Shown here piece by piece: positions 1-6,934 of a DNA stretch of 44,549 bases. Each line of letters begins with the position of its first letter. The first letter of the stretch is position 1. The position numbers and the translations under genes were made by a program. This stretch comes from Defluviitaleaceae bacterium. GTDB taxonomy: Bacteria; Bacillota; Clostridia; Lachnospirales; WRAX01. The notes under the pieces were generated by a model. The model made no database searches. It was not told the origin of the DNA and saw only the letters and a program-made list of their open reading frames with translations. The stretch is from positions 1 through 44,549 of the forward strand of contig WQZZ01000003.1 of the NCBI GenBank assembly GCA_009780485.1, in the 5' to 3' direction.

Positions 1-945
1 GATGCCATGATAATTTTAAGGGCAGCAGAACCAAAGATTGAAGAAGCAAACCCCGAAAACCAGTTTCATTATCATTATAACAAAGGCATTACTTTAATGT
101 TTTTAGAAGATTACAAAGAAGCATTAAAGCACTTTTCTATGGCGTACGAGCTTGACTATGTTGAAGTAAAACCCCATGCACATATGATACATTATAATAT
201 GGGACTTTGTTATTCGAAGCTTGGTGTGTGTATTCGTGCTATAACCCAATTTGAGACAGCATATAATTTGTTGGATAGGGAACAACCTTATTATTTTGCT
301 ATGTTTATAAGCAACAATCTTAGTGTTGAATATATTAGGGCGAAGGATTTGGGGCTTGCAAAAAAGTACATAGGCAAAACCCTGCGTCTAGCAGTTAAAT
401 TAGGTGATGAGAAGCATTATCAGTTAGCCTTGCAAAATGCAGGCTGTGCTAACATAAAAGAAAATAAATTTGAAAAAGCATTGGAATATTTTGAAAAATC
501 ACTTGATTACGCAGAAGAAGGCGAAAACTCATACTTTGATACTCTATTCTATAAAATGTTTTGCCTAATCTCATCAAAACACCCATCTGCAGAATTGGAA
601 CTATCTGTAGCAATGCTAACATCTAAAGATAACAATCACTTCTTAACACTCTTTGTAGCCCTCTCTCATCTCAAAGACCTCAAAAGCGAAGAAGCTGAGG
701 ATTTCATCGAAAACTCAACCATCCCTTGGTTGATGAAAAGAAAGGAATACTACAGAATTCAGTACATATACCAGTTTATGATAAACCATTACACTGAACT
801 CGAATACGAGGATAAGGTACTTGAAGTACAAGCTAAATCCGATGACTTGTACAAAACAATGTTATTAGGAGGTGAAGAATTTGAAGAAGAAGAAGAAATT
901 GACTTGCTTTCTATTGACTTTAATACTAGTAAGCCTAGCGACTAA
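1..945 (+). CDS. RRNPP-type TPR receptor, 5' truncated by window edge
   Basis: This is the C-terminal two thirds of a tetratricopeptide receptor; the reading frame is open to base 1, so the start and HTH lie outside the window. It aligns along its whole visible length with the complete minus-strand paralogue at 33654-35003: shared blocks include KPHAHMIHYNMG, NLLDREQPYYFAM and the tail LLGGE. The family pattern (N-terminal HTH, TPR superhelix, downstream secreted peptide) is that of RRNPP regulators, which bind re-imported peptides in the TPR groove and control transcription or a partner protein. The last codons are acidic (EEFEEEEE) and overlap the peptide gene that starts at 881 in another frame. 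The ligand assignment is inferred from this linkage; target genes are unknown. Confidence 0.85.
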   Translation, partial: DAMIILRAAEPKIEEANPENQFHYHYNKGITLMFLEDYKEALKHFSMAYELDYVEVKPHAHMIHYNMGLCYSKLGVCIRAITQFETAYNLLDREQPYYFAMFISNNLSVEYIRAKDLGLAKKYIGKTLRLAVKLGDEKHYQLALQNAGCANIKENKFEKALEYFEKSLDYAEEGENSYFDTLFYKMFCLISSKHPSAELELSVAMLTSKDNNHFLTLFVALSHLKDLKSEEAEDFIENSTIPWLMKRKEYYRIQYIYQFMINHYTELEYEDKVLEVQAKSDDLYKTMLLGGEEFEEEEEIDLLSIDFNTSKPSD

Positions 946-1030
946 CATGACCTTAATTGCAGAGGGACAAAGTCCACCTCTACCATACCCACACTCAATC
1001 ACCATCCCTTGTATAAACCTAGAACAATAA
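881..1030 (+). CDS. Secreted pro-peptide (candidate pheromone precursor), copy 1, TTG start
   Basis: A 49-codon gene overlaps the receptor 3' end by 65 bp in the +1 frame. AGGAGG at 867-872 lies 8 bases before a TTG start. The product has a lysine-rich n-region (KKKKK), a hydrophobic stretch (LTCFLLTLILVSLATNMTLIA) split here for description as about residues 7-27, then a short polar tail ending PPLPYPHSITIPCINLEQ. This is the layout of Phr/PapR/NprX-like precursors: Sec signal, cleavage, and a C-terminal mature peptide. The same tail pattern recurs in three other small genes in the window. Expression probably follows read-through from the receptor promoter. The function as the receptor's ligand is inferred. 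Confidence 0.75.
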   Translation: MKKKKKLTCFLLTLILVSLATNMTLIAEGQSPPLPYPHSITIPCINLEQ

Positions 1031-1035
1031 CATAC

Positions 1036-1135
1036 GGTAGGGGCGGGCATTGCCCGTCCCATTTCTGCTGGCACTAATCTCAATGGTTGTACGGCATTGC
1101 CTGTCGAACTGGGACGGGCAATGCCCGCCCCTACC
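1036..1135. repeat. 100-bp palindromic element, full copy
   Basis: The element has perfect 25-bp terminal inverted repeats beginning GGTAGGGGCGGGCATT and ending in the exact complement, around a 50-bp centre. Each arm contains its own short palindrome GGGCATTGCCC. It starts 5 bases after the stop codon of peptide copy 1. Identical-class copies occur at 1415 and 33298, with partial or diverged copies elsewhere. It resembles a MITE or REP-type element without coding capacity. Confidence 0.85.
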
Positions 1136-1158
1136 ACTCCACGCAACTGTCGATGGGG

Positions 1159-1323
1159 ATAAACCATTACACTGAACTCGAATATGAGGATAAGGTACTT
1201 GAAGTACAAGCCAAATCTGATGATTTGTACAAAACAATGTTACTAGGAGGTGAAGAATTTGAAGAAGAAGAAGAAATTGACTTGCTTTCTATTGACTTTA
1301 ATACTAGTAAGCCTAGCAACTAG
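1159..1323 (+). pseudogene. Duplicated C-terminal fragment of TPR receptor
   Basis: The fragment reproduces the last 54 codons of the receptor (INHYTELEYEDKVLEVQ through SKPSN) plus the stop. It has no receptor start; an open frame continues upstream into the palindrome, where an ATG at 1087 exists without a convincing ribosome binding site. Its likely importance is that it carries the ribosome binding site and first codons of peptide copy 2, which overlap it in another frame. Confidence 0.75.
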
Positions 1324-1408
1324 CATAACCTTAATTGCAGAGAAACAGGGTCCACCTCTACCATACCCACACTCAATCACCATCCCTTGCATAAACCTAG
1401 AACAATAA
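1259..1408 (+). CDS. Secreted pro-peptide (candidate pheromone precursor), copy 2, TTG start
   Basis: This 49-codon gene is the duplicate of the one at 881, with AGGAGG 8 bases before the TTG. The signal region is almost unchanged; substitutions cluster in residues 22-31 (NMT to SIT, GQS to KQG), while the last 18 residues PPLPYPHSITIPCINLEQ are identical. Conservation of the tail with drift in the linker is what selection on a mature C-terminal peptide would give. The duplication doubles peptide dosage from one locus. Confidence 0.72.
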   Translation: MKKKKKLTCFLLTLILVSLATSITLIAEKQGPPLPYPHSITIPCINLEQ

Positions 1409-1414
1409 CATACT

Positions 1415-1514
1415 GGTAGGGGCGGGCATTGCCCGTCCCATTTCTGCTGGCACTAATCTCAATGGTTGTACGGCATTGCCTGTCGAACTGGGACGGGCAA
1501 TGCCCGCCCCTACC
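1415..1514. repeat. 100-bp palindromic element, full copy
   Basis: Same element as at 1036-1135, again directly after a peptide gene (6 bases after the stop). The 25-bp arms are perfect complements and the centre is the same. Confidence 0.85.
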
Positions 1515-1552
1515 ATATAATACCATACCATTCCATGTAACTGTCGATGGAG

Positions 1553-1605
1553 ATAAACCATTACACCGAACTCGACGATAAGGGTAAGGTGCTTAAAATA
1601 CAAAA
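1553..1605 (+). pseudogene. Third, degenerate remnant of the receptor tail
   Basis: The remnant encodes INHYTELDDKGKVLKIQ, matching the receptor at INHYTELEYEDKVLEVQ with a short deletion. It breaks off before the peptide ribosome binding site and is followed by a small palindrome. It looks like the decayed edge of a further duplication unit. Confidence 0.65.
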
Positions 1606-1634
1606 TAGTAGGGGCGGGCATTACCCGCCCTATT
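1606..1634. repeat. Short palindrome related to the 100-bp element arm
   Basis: TAGTAGGGGCGGGCATTACCCGCCCTA is a single-arm version of the repeat, able to form a GGGCGGG/CCCGCCC hairpin. It lies just upstream of the upp promoter. Confidence 0.65.
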
Positions 1635-1685
1635 TATGCGGACGACACCATGAAGCATTTAATTCAAAAAAGATTAAAAAAGTCC

Positions 1686-1714
1686 TTGACACGACCGACA
1701 GATTTTGCTATAAT
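1686..1714 (+). promoter_or_regulatory. Sigma-A promoter of upp-uraA
   Basis: TTGACA (1686-1691) and TATAAT (1709-1714) are both perfect consensus hexamers, 17 bp apart. Transcription would begin near 1721, about 25 bases before the upp ATG. This fixes the upp start downstream of the longer open frame. Confidence 0.9.
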
Positions 1715-1745
1715 GCTCGAAGGATTTTTTGAGGAGGGGAAAAGG

Positions 1746-2378
1746 ATGGGAATTAGACAGGTGCAAAATCCACTTATCAACCATTATGTCGGCGTTATCC
1801 GTGATAAAGCCACAGGTAAAAATGATTTTGCAAATGCAATTGAAAGTATTGTTTATTTGATGTCCCATGACATCACGGGCAACATTGGCACCGCAAGGAA
1901 AAAGGTGATGACACCACTTGCTGAAGCTGATGTGGCCTATTTTTTTGATAAGGTGTTGATTGTGCCTATCTTGCGGGCAGGAATGGCTATGTTTGAGCCT
2001 TTGAGAAAGGTGTTGCCCATGGCGACTTTTGGATACATGGGTATTCGTCGTGGTCATAAAGATGGGGAGATTTTTGCGGATATGTATTACAAAAGCTTGC
2101 CCGATGACTTGGCAGACCACAAGGTGATTTTGACGGAAGTGGTTGTTGCCACTGGTAGCACCATTGACTATACCATCGAACATCTGTTGAAAGAAGGGGT
2201 AAAGGAAGAAAGTATCACCCTTGCCACCATCATTTCGTCCAAGCCTGGGCTGGATGGCTTGACGGCGAAGTATCCGAAAGTTAACATTTTAACCTGTGCC
2301 ATTGATGAAATTCTTGATGAAAGGGGCTATATTATCCCTGGACTTGGGGATGCTGGTGACCGTTATAACGGATGCTAA
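1746..2378 (+). CDS. upp: Uracil phosphoribosyltransferase
   Basis: The 210-residue cytosolic enzyme converts uracil and PRPP to UMP in pyrimidine salvage. Length and the C-terminal uracil-binding motif YIIPGLGDAGDR are typical of UPRT. The ATG at 1746 follows GAGGAGGGG and a perfect promoter, so upstream in-frame ATGs are excluded. The PRPP loop is unusual: the family's DPMLATGGS reads EVVVATGST here, and the C-terminus ends RYNGC rather than an FGTK-like end. The uracil permease gene follows 44 bases later, so both probably form one salvage operon. Activity is likely but the altered loop leaves some doubt about substrate or efficiency. Confidence 0.88.
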   Translation: MGIRQVQNPLINHYVGVIRDKATGKNDFANAIESIVYLMSHDITGNIGTARKKVMTPLAEADVAYFFDKVLIVPILRAGMAMFEPLRKVLPMATFGYMGIRRGHKDGEIFADMYYKSLPDDLADHKVILTEVVVATGSTIDYTIEHLLKEGVKEESITLATIISSKPGLDGLTAKYPKVNILTCAIDEILDERGYIIPGLGDAGDRYNGC

Positions 2379-2422
2379 TAAAAGCTAAGTGTGCTAAATA
2401 ACAAAATATCGGAGGAATTAAA

Positions 2423-3772
2423 ATGTCTGGAAGAGAACATCCGAAAATGAACCCAGCAAAAATGGCAATTATGGGCTTGCAACATATGTTTGCCATGTTT
2501 GGGGCAACCATTCTTGTGCCGCTTTTGACGGGTCTTAGTGTCCAAGTTACTTTGATTGCGGTTGGTGTCGGCACGTTGATTTTTCATTTCTTTAGTAAAA
2601 GTCGTGTGCCTGCCTTTCTCGGTTCGTCCTTTGCTTTTATGGTTGGTATTAACTTGATTACAGACCCTAATGGCGGTTTGTTTGCCTATCGTTTTACGGA
2701 GGGTATGGACAGTGCGGCTCATATCCAAGCCATTTTGCCATATGCAACGGGTGGTATTTTGGTGTCGGGTTTGTTGTATCTGGTGTTTGCTTTGTTGGTA
2801 AAAGTGGTTGGTGTTAAGAATTTTATGAAATTTCTGCCCCCTGTGGTTACAGCTCCAACGGTAATACTAATCGGTATCATGCTTGCACCTTTCGCCATCA
2901 ACCAATCTCGAAGTCATATTTTGTTAGCTGTCATAACCCTTGGTATTGTGGTGGTTGCTGCATCTTGGGGTAAAGGCATGGTAAAAATTATCCCGATTTT
3001 GCTTGGTCTGGCGGGAGCTTATGTGATTGCATTGATTATGACTGCATTTGGTGCAGAAATTTACGCTGGTGGTGGCGTGTATGAGCCATTGGTAAACTTT
3101 GCAGGGGCTTCTGAAGCCAGTTTGTTCGGTTTGCCACCCTTTATGATGCCAAGGTTTAACATTTTTGCAATACTGGTGATGATACCGTTTGCACTTGCCA
3201 CCATTGCAGAACACGTGGGTGATATGGTTGCCCTTGGTTCTATCGCTGACGACAATTTTGTGGAAGACCCAGGCTTATCCCGCACTTTAATTGGTGATGG
3301 TGTTGCCTCTATGTTTTCTGGTTTAATCGGTGGTCCTGCCAGCACAACATATGGCGAGAATGTGGGTGTTGTAGCACTTACACGTGTGTTTAATCCACGT
3401 GTTGTACAGCTTGCTGCCATTTACGCTGTAATTCTTGGTTTTTCACCACTTTTCGAGGTGGTAATCCGCTCTATCCCCGACGCAATTATTGGCGGTGCAT
3501 CCTTCATGCTTTACGGTATGATTGCTGCTGTGGGTATACGAAACTTGGTAGAATCCCGCACCGACATGAGTAAAACCAAAAACTTAACAATTGTTGCCGT
3601 GATGATGGTTACAGGTCTTGGTCTACGTTTCGGGCAACCTATATTCTTTGAAATTGCTGGCACAAATGTGCCAATTGATAGGATGGGTGTCGCTATCGCT
3701 GTGATTTTAGGTGTTATCCTAAATGTCATTCTGCCCGATGATAAAAAAGATAAGGCTATAAAAGAGAAGTGA
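2423..3772 (+). CDS. uraA: Uracil permease (NCS2 family)
   Basis: This 449-residue multi-pass membrane protein belongs to the nucleobase:cation symporter-2 family and would import uracil for the upstream upp product. The family signatures are visible: TIAEHVGDM contains the substrate-binding Glu region of TM8, and STTYGENVGVVALTRVFNP matches the TM10 motif of UraA. Length and hydrophobicity fit 14 transmembrane segments. The start has a GGAGGA site at about 2411. A strong terminator follows at once, closing the upp-uraA unit. Uracil rather than xanthine is favoured by the partner gene. Confidence 0.9.
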   Translation: MSGREHPKMNPAKMAIMGLQHMFAMFGATILVPLLTGLSVQVTLIAVGVGTLIFHFFSKSRVPAFLGSSFAFMVGINLITDPNGGLFAYRFTEGMDSAAHIQAILPYATGGILVSGLLYLVFALLVKVVGVKNFMKFLPPVVTAPTVILIGIMLAPFAINQSRSHILLAVITLGIVVVAASWGKGMVKIIPILLGLAGAYVIALIMTAFGAEIYAGGGVYEPLVNFAGASEASLFGLPPFMMPRFNIFAILVMIPFALATIAEHVGDMVALGSIADDNFVEDPGLSRTLIGDGVASMFSGLIGGPASTTYGENVGVVALTRVFNPRVVQLAAIYAVILGFSPLFEVVIRSIPDAIIGGASFMLYGMIAAVGIRNLVESRTDMSKTKNLTIVAVMMVTGLGLRFGQPIFFEIAGTNVPIDRMGVAIAVILGVILNVILPDDKKDKAIKEK

Positions 3773-3782
3773 TAAATTGAGT

Positions 3783-3823
3783 AAAAAACACCATCACATT
3801 CCTTCATTGTGGTGGTGTTTTTT
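3783..3823 (+). terminator. Rho-independent terminator after uraA
   Basis: AAAACACCATCACA pairs with TGTGGTGGTGTTTT across a 9-base loop and ends in a T run. Confidence 0.85.
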
Positions 3824-3896
3824 GTTTGTTGTCCATTCACGTGTACAAGACTTGTGTAATATATTGATGTGTGAGCGTTTTGGTGGGGTGATGTGG

Positions 3897-4649
3897 ATGA
3901 GTGAGAAAAAGTCCGTTGTGGATTTGGTGGATGTTTCTATGAATTACCACTCTAGGGAAGGGGAGACCCAAGCTGTTTCGGGGATTAACCTTTCTGTTGG
4001 GGTGGGGGAGTTTGTCAGTGTTGTTGGACCTTCGGGTTGTGGCAAATCCACTATTTTATCGCTTATTGCTGGTCTTATTGCTCCCACAACTGGTCGGGTG
4101 GAGGTGGCTGGTCGGGTTGGTTATATGTTTCAGCGGGACCAGCTTTTTCCATGGCGTACCATTCTGAACAATGTGTTGTTGGGGTTGGAGATACAAAAAA
4201 ACAAATCCGACGAAGCCATAAAACACGCCCACCAAATGCTGGAAAAGTATGGACTTGGGGACTTCAAAAACCATCGCCCTAAAGAATTGTCGGGGGGGAT
4301 GCGTCAGCGGGCAGCTTTAATCCGTACCCTTGCAGCCCGTCCCAAAATTTTGTTGCTAGATGAGCCGTTTTCGGCTTTGGATTATCAAACACGCTTGTCG
4401 GTTAGTGACGAGGTGGGGGGTATTATCGCCGCAGAGGGTGTCACCGCAATCCTTGTAACCCACGATATTTCCGAGGCAATAGCCCTTAGTGGGCGTGTGG
4501 TGGTGCTTTCCAAACGCCCCGCTAGTGTGATTAACATTCATAAAATTGAATTTGAAAAGGAATTTGACACACCAACGGCTCGCCGTAAGTCGCCTAAATT
4601 CCCAGAGTATTTTGAAAGGATTTGGAAGGAGATGAGAGAGGATGAGTAA
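3897..4649 (+). CDS. ABC transporter ATP-binding protein, SsuB/TauB type
   Basis: The 250-residue ATPase carries every ABC motif: Walker A GPSGCGKST, Q-loop YMFQRDQLFPW, signature LSGGMRQRAAL, Walker B ILLLDEPFSALD and the switch histidine in LVTHD. The Q-loop and DEPFSALD forms are those of the nitrate/sulfonate/taurine/thiamine-precursor importers. ATG 3897 is chosen because a GGGG stretch lies about 8 bases upstream; ATG 3891 is an alternative. It overlaps the permease gene by 8 bp. No substrate-binding protein is encoded nearby, so the substrate cannot be named; a distant lipoprotein may serve. Confidence 0.85.
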   Translation: MSEKKSVVDLVDVSMNYHSREGETQAVSGINLSVGVGEFVSVVGPSGCGKSTILSLIAGLIAPTTGRVEVAGRVGYMFQRDQLFPWRTILNNVLLGLEIQKNKSDEAIKHAHQMLEKYGLGDFKNHRPKELSGGMRQRAALIRTLAARPKILLLDEPFSALDYQTRLSVSDEVGGIIAAEGVTAILVTHDISEAIALSGRVVVLSKRPASVINIHKIEFEKEFDTPTARRKSPKFPEYFERIWKEMREDE

Positions 4650-5433
4650 AGCACAAATCGCCTTCCTAAAGGGGCTTCGGCGTCGAAAAAAGTTGGTTGC
4701 CACCTGTCAAATCCTAATTTTGGTGTCATTTTTTGGGCTGTGGGAACTGGCAGCGGGCTTAGGTTGGATAGAGGCTTTTATTTTCAGCTCTCCCAGTAGA
4801 ATGTGGCGTATGCTTTTGTCTATGATAGAGCGGGGGGAATTGTTTAACCATATTTGGGTGACTGGCGGACAGGTGATGGCGGGGTTTGCACTGGGTACAG
4901 TTATGGGTATCGCCGTTGCAACTTGTTTGTGGGCAAATGATTTTACAAGGCGGGTATTAAACCCCTACTTAGTGGTGTTTAACGCCCTACCAAAAACAGC
5001 CCTTGCCCCCATCATTATTGTGTGGATGGGTAACAACCCACGTGCCATAATCGTGACAGCATTGCTGATTTCTGTGGTGGTCACAATCTTAAATGTGTTG
5101 ACGGGTTTTACCCAAGTAGAGGAGGATAAAATTCGTCTTGCCCAAAGCTTTGGTGCAAACAAGATACAAACCCTCATAAAAGTGGTCTTTCCTGCATCTG
5201 TTCCAGACATTATCAATGCCATAAAAATCAACATAGGTTTGTCATTTGTTGGTGTCATTGTTGGCGAATTCTTGGTCGCACAGGCTGGTCTCGGTTTTCT
5301 TATTGTTTATGGCAGTCAAATTTTCCGAATGGATATGGTTATGTTGTCTATTCTTGTGCTATGCTGTCTAGCCGCTGTTTTCTATGCCGTAATTACCATA
5401 ATTGAGAAGCGATTTGCAAACTGGGTTGAATAA
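4642..5433 (+). CDS. ABC transporter permease, SsuC/TauC type
   Basis: This 263-residue inner-membrane permease has the BPD_transp_1 layout: an N-terminal helix, then about five more, with the coupling (EAA) loop around ARLAQSFGANKIQTLIKVVFPASVP-like residues (LAQSFGANKIQTLIKVVFPA). It starts inside the end of the ATPase gene, showing translational coupling. Family knowledge assigns sulfonate, nitrate, taurine or thiamine-precursor uptake. A terminator follows, so the ATPase-permease pair is a complete transcription unit without a binding protein. Confidence 0.85.
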   Translation: MSKAQIAFLKGLRRRKKLVATCQILILVSFFGLWELAAGLGWIEAFIFSSPSRMWRMLLSMIERGELFNHIWVTGGQVMAGFALGTVMGIAVATCLWANDFTRRVLNPYLVVFNALPKTALAPIIIVWMGNNPRAIIVTALLISVVVTILNVLTGFTQVEEDKIRLAQSFGANKIQTLIKVVFPASVPDIINAIKINIGLSFVGVIVGEFLVAQAGLGFLIVYGSQIFRMDMVMLSILVLCCLAAVFYAVITIIEKRFANWVE

Positions 5434-5470
5434 CCTTGTGCAAAAATTAGCTATATGATATAATTTAAGA

Positions 5471-5510
5471 AAAACCGCCAACACCTATTTGTTTTTGGCG
5501 GTTATGATTT
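5471..5510 (+). terminator. Rho-independent terminator after the ABC permease
   Basis: AACCGCCAA (5473-5481) pairs with TTGGCGGTT (5495-5503) and is followed by ATGATTTT. Confidence 0.75.
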
Positions 5511-5516
5511 TACATA

Positions 5517-6305
5517 GTGAGGGTGAGGATATTGGACAAAATTAGAGAAATTGGCTCAAGCTCTATGTTCTTTGTTGCGGTGGGACTGTATACCCTATCA
5601 GCCATTTTAAGTACAGTGGATGTTTTTCTTGTGTTTATCCCAGCATTTTCCGTTGATGCCTTCATGGCTTTTGGTGGTTTTGTGGGTGGCGTGTTTGGGG
5701 TGATTGTGACTGCCTTACCAGTTATCGCATTATGGTTATTTTTGGATGCCAGCAAAAATACAGAAAGCATCAATGTGGATGGTAAAAAAGTTTTAACTGG
5801 ATTAAAGTTGGCTCGCATTTCTTTAATTATTAATATCTGCCTTATTGGTATATTAGTGGTGTTTGGTTTAATTACCATTTTTTTATCAATGCTACTTGAA
5901 GAGGCGAGCAACCTTTTGTTTGCAAGCGGACTTTTGATTATATTCACCAGTGGTATCGCCATCTTACAGCTAGTCTTGGCTATGGGCTTGGTCAAAGGTT
6001 TGCGGGATGGGCTTTATAGAGGATATTTCAAACCCCTTCCAAGGTCATCGGCTTTTACGGTGGTGGTAACTATCCAAATTTTATTGGCTATTATTATGAT
6101 GTTTTTGTCACCCAATCTGCTTTCAGGCATGGGTGTGGAGCAGGAGTGGATTGATATAATTGGAGCGGAATTCGCCAGCGGTCTAAGCATTGGAACATTT
6201 GCATCTCTGTCAAGTATTTTGGCAATGGGTCTGTTTTTGATATTACTTCGTCAGTTCAATGATGCCGTAAAAGACGACACACAACCGCCTTTTACAAACT
6301 TATAA
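5517..6305 (+). CDS. Multi-pass membrane protein of unknown function
   Basis: I do not recognise a family. The product of up to 262 residues has about six hydrophobic segments with short loops, two of them separated by a small polar stretch (about residues 80-95, including a DGKK motif). Three starts are possible: GTG 5517, GTG 5523 or TTG 5532; the last has the purine-rich GAGGGTGAGG at good distance and may be the true one. It stands alone between two terminators, so it is probably monocistronic. Confidence 0.6.
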   Translation: MRVRILDKIREIGSSSMFFVAVGLYTLSAILSTVDVFLVFIPAFSVDAFMAFGGFVGGVFGVIVTALPVIALWLFLDASKNTESINVDGKKVLTGLKLARISLIINICLIGILVVFGLITIFLSMLLEEASNLLFASGLLIIFTSGIAILQLVLAMGLVKGLRDGLYRGYFKPLPRSSAFTVVVTIQILLAIIMMFLSPNLLSGMGVEQEWIDIIGAEFASGLSIGTFASLSSILAMGLFLILLRQFNDAVKDDTQPPFTNL

Positions 6306-6317
6306 AAACCGAAATAA

Positions 6318-6350
6318 TCACCATTGCACATTTGTCGCAATGGTTTTTTA
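6318..6350 (+). terminator. Rho-independent terminator
   Basis: ACCATTGC (6320-6327) pairs with GCAATGGT (6337-6344), followed by TTTTTTATATTTTTT. Confidence 0.85.
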
Positions 6351-6418
6351 TATTTTTTGCAATAAATCTTAATGCGGTACGCCTTTATATATCAAAGGGC
6401 AAAAGAAGGGGGTGCAAA

Positions 6419-6934
6419 ATGGAGGATTTGCGAGAGGAGTTGCTGATATATGTCCGTAAAAAGTTTTACACAAGACCTAATATCATAGAAATGGCTGATG
6501 AAGTTGTTAATCAAGCATTTTTGGATGTGGGTAAGGCGACAAATTTTACGCCAGAGCATTATAACTTTGGTTATATGTCCACCGCCTGTATCCGTGTGGC
6601 TTACAAATTGTTTCATAAGACCGACAAGGAAGCGGAGCGGACTGTGGGTTACGAACAAACAACCCCGCTGGTGGACGAAGGATGTTTTGTTAGAGACATT
6701 GAAAAAGCCGAAGATACATCGTTTATCTTGCAATCCCTGCAAACTTTGAAGGATGTAGAGAAGGTAATTGTAGAACAGCGATATTATGGCGACTTTACTT
6801 TCAAAGAAATTGCGGAGCGGACGGGTATCAACCTTAACACAGTGTTATCCCATCACCGCCGTGCTTTGGAGCGACTGCGACCAGTATTTACAAAATATTT
6901 CAATTATAATGAAGGAGGAAGTTATTATGACTAA
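6419..6934 (+). CDS. RNA polymerase sigma factor, ECF-like
   Basis: The 171-residue protein ends in a clear sigma region 4 HTH: ERTGINLNTVLSHHRRALERL, preceded by LKDVEKVIVEQRYYGDFTFKEIA. The N-terminal part (about residues 1-60) is a weak match to region 2 and may be divergent. ATG 6419 is preceded by AAGGGGG. The stop codon overlaps the next gene by 8 bp, so sigma factor and the CheW-like protein are translated together. No anti-sigma factor is next to it; the partner protein may play a signalling role. Confidence 0.75.
   Translation: MEDLREELLIYVRKKFYTRPNIIEMADEVVNQAFLDVGKATNFTPEHYNFGYMSTACIRVAYKLFHKTDKEAERTVGYEQTTPLVDEGCFVRDIEKAEDTSFILQSLQTLKDVEKVIVEQRYYGDFTFKEIAERTGINLNTVLSHHRRALERLRPVFTKYFNYNEGGSYYD

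Larger units (their letters stand above)
781..1536 (+). repeat. Tandem duplication of receptor tail + peptide gene + palindrome
   Basis: Bases 781-1030 match 1159-1408 with a constant offset of 378 and no indels, only scattered substitutions; the palindromic element that follows is also duplicated (1036 and 1415). The unit therefore carries the last part of the receptor, the peptide ribosome binding site, the peptide gene and the palindrome. A third, shorter remnant of the receptor tail starts at 1553. The junction sits inside the sequence CACGCAACTGTCGATGG, which in the minus-strand locus forms the loop and arm of a terminator hairpin. Confidence 0.85.

Noticed and set aside
1087..1323. A 78-codon frame as an independent gene
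   Set aside because: The start lies in the palindromic repeat; the rest is a duplicated receptor tail without its N-terminal part. Annotated as a fragment instead.
1036..1514. CRISPR-like array
   Set aside because: Only two units with palindromic, non-identical spacing and gene fragments between; no cas genes. It is a tandem duplication.
865..1621. Open frames on both strands reading GAGIARP, STGNAVQPLRLVP and similar
   Set aside because: These are translations of the palindromic repeat and recur wherever a copy sits (also 33131-33432); they have no ribosome binding sites and no family resemblance.
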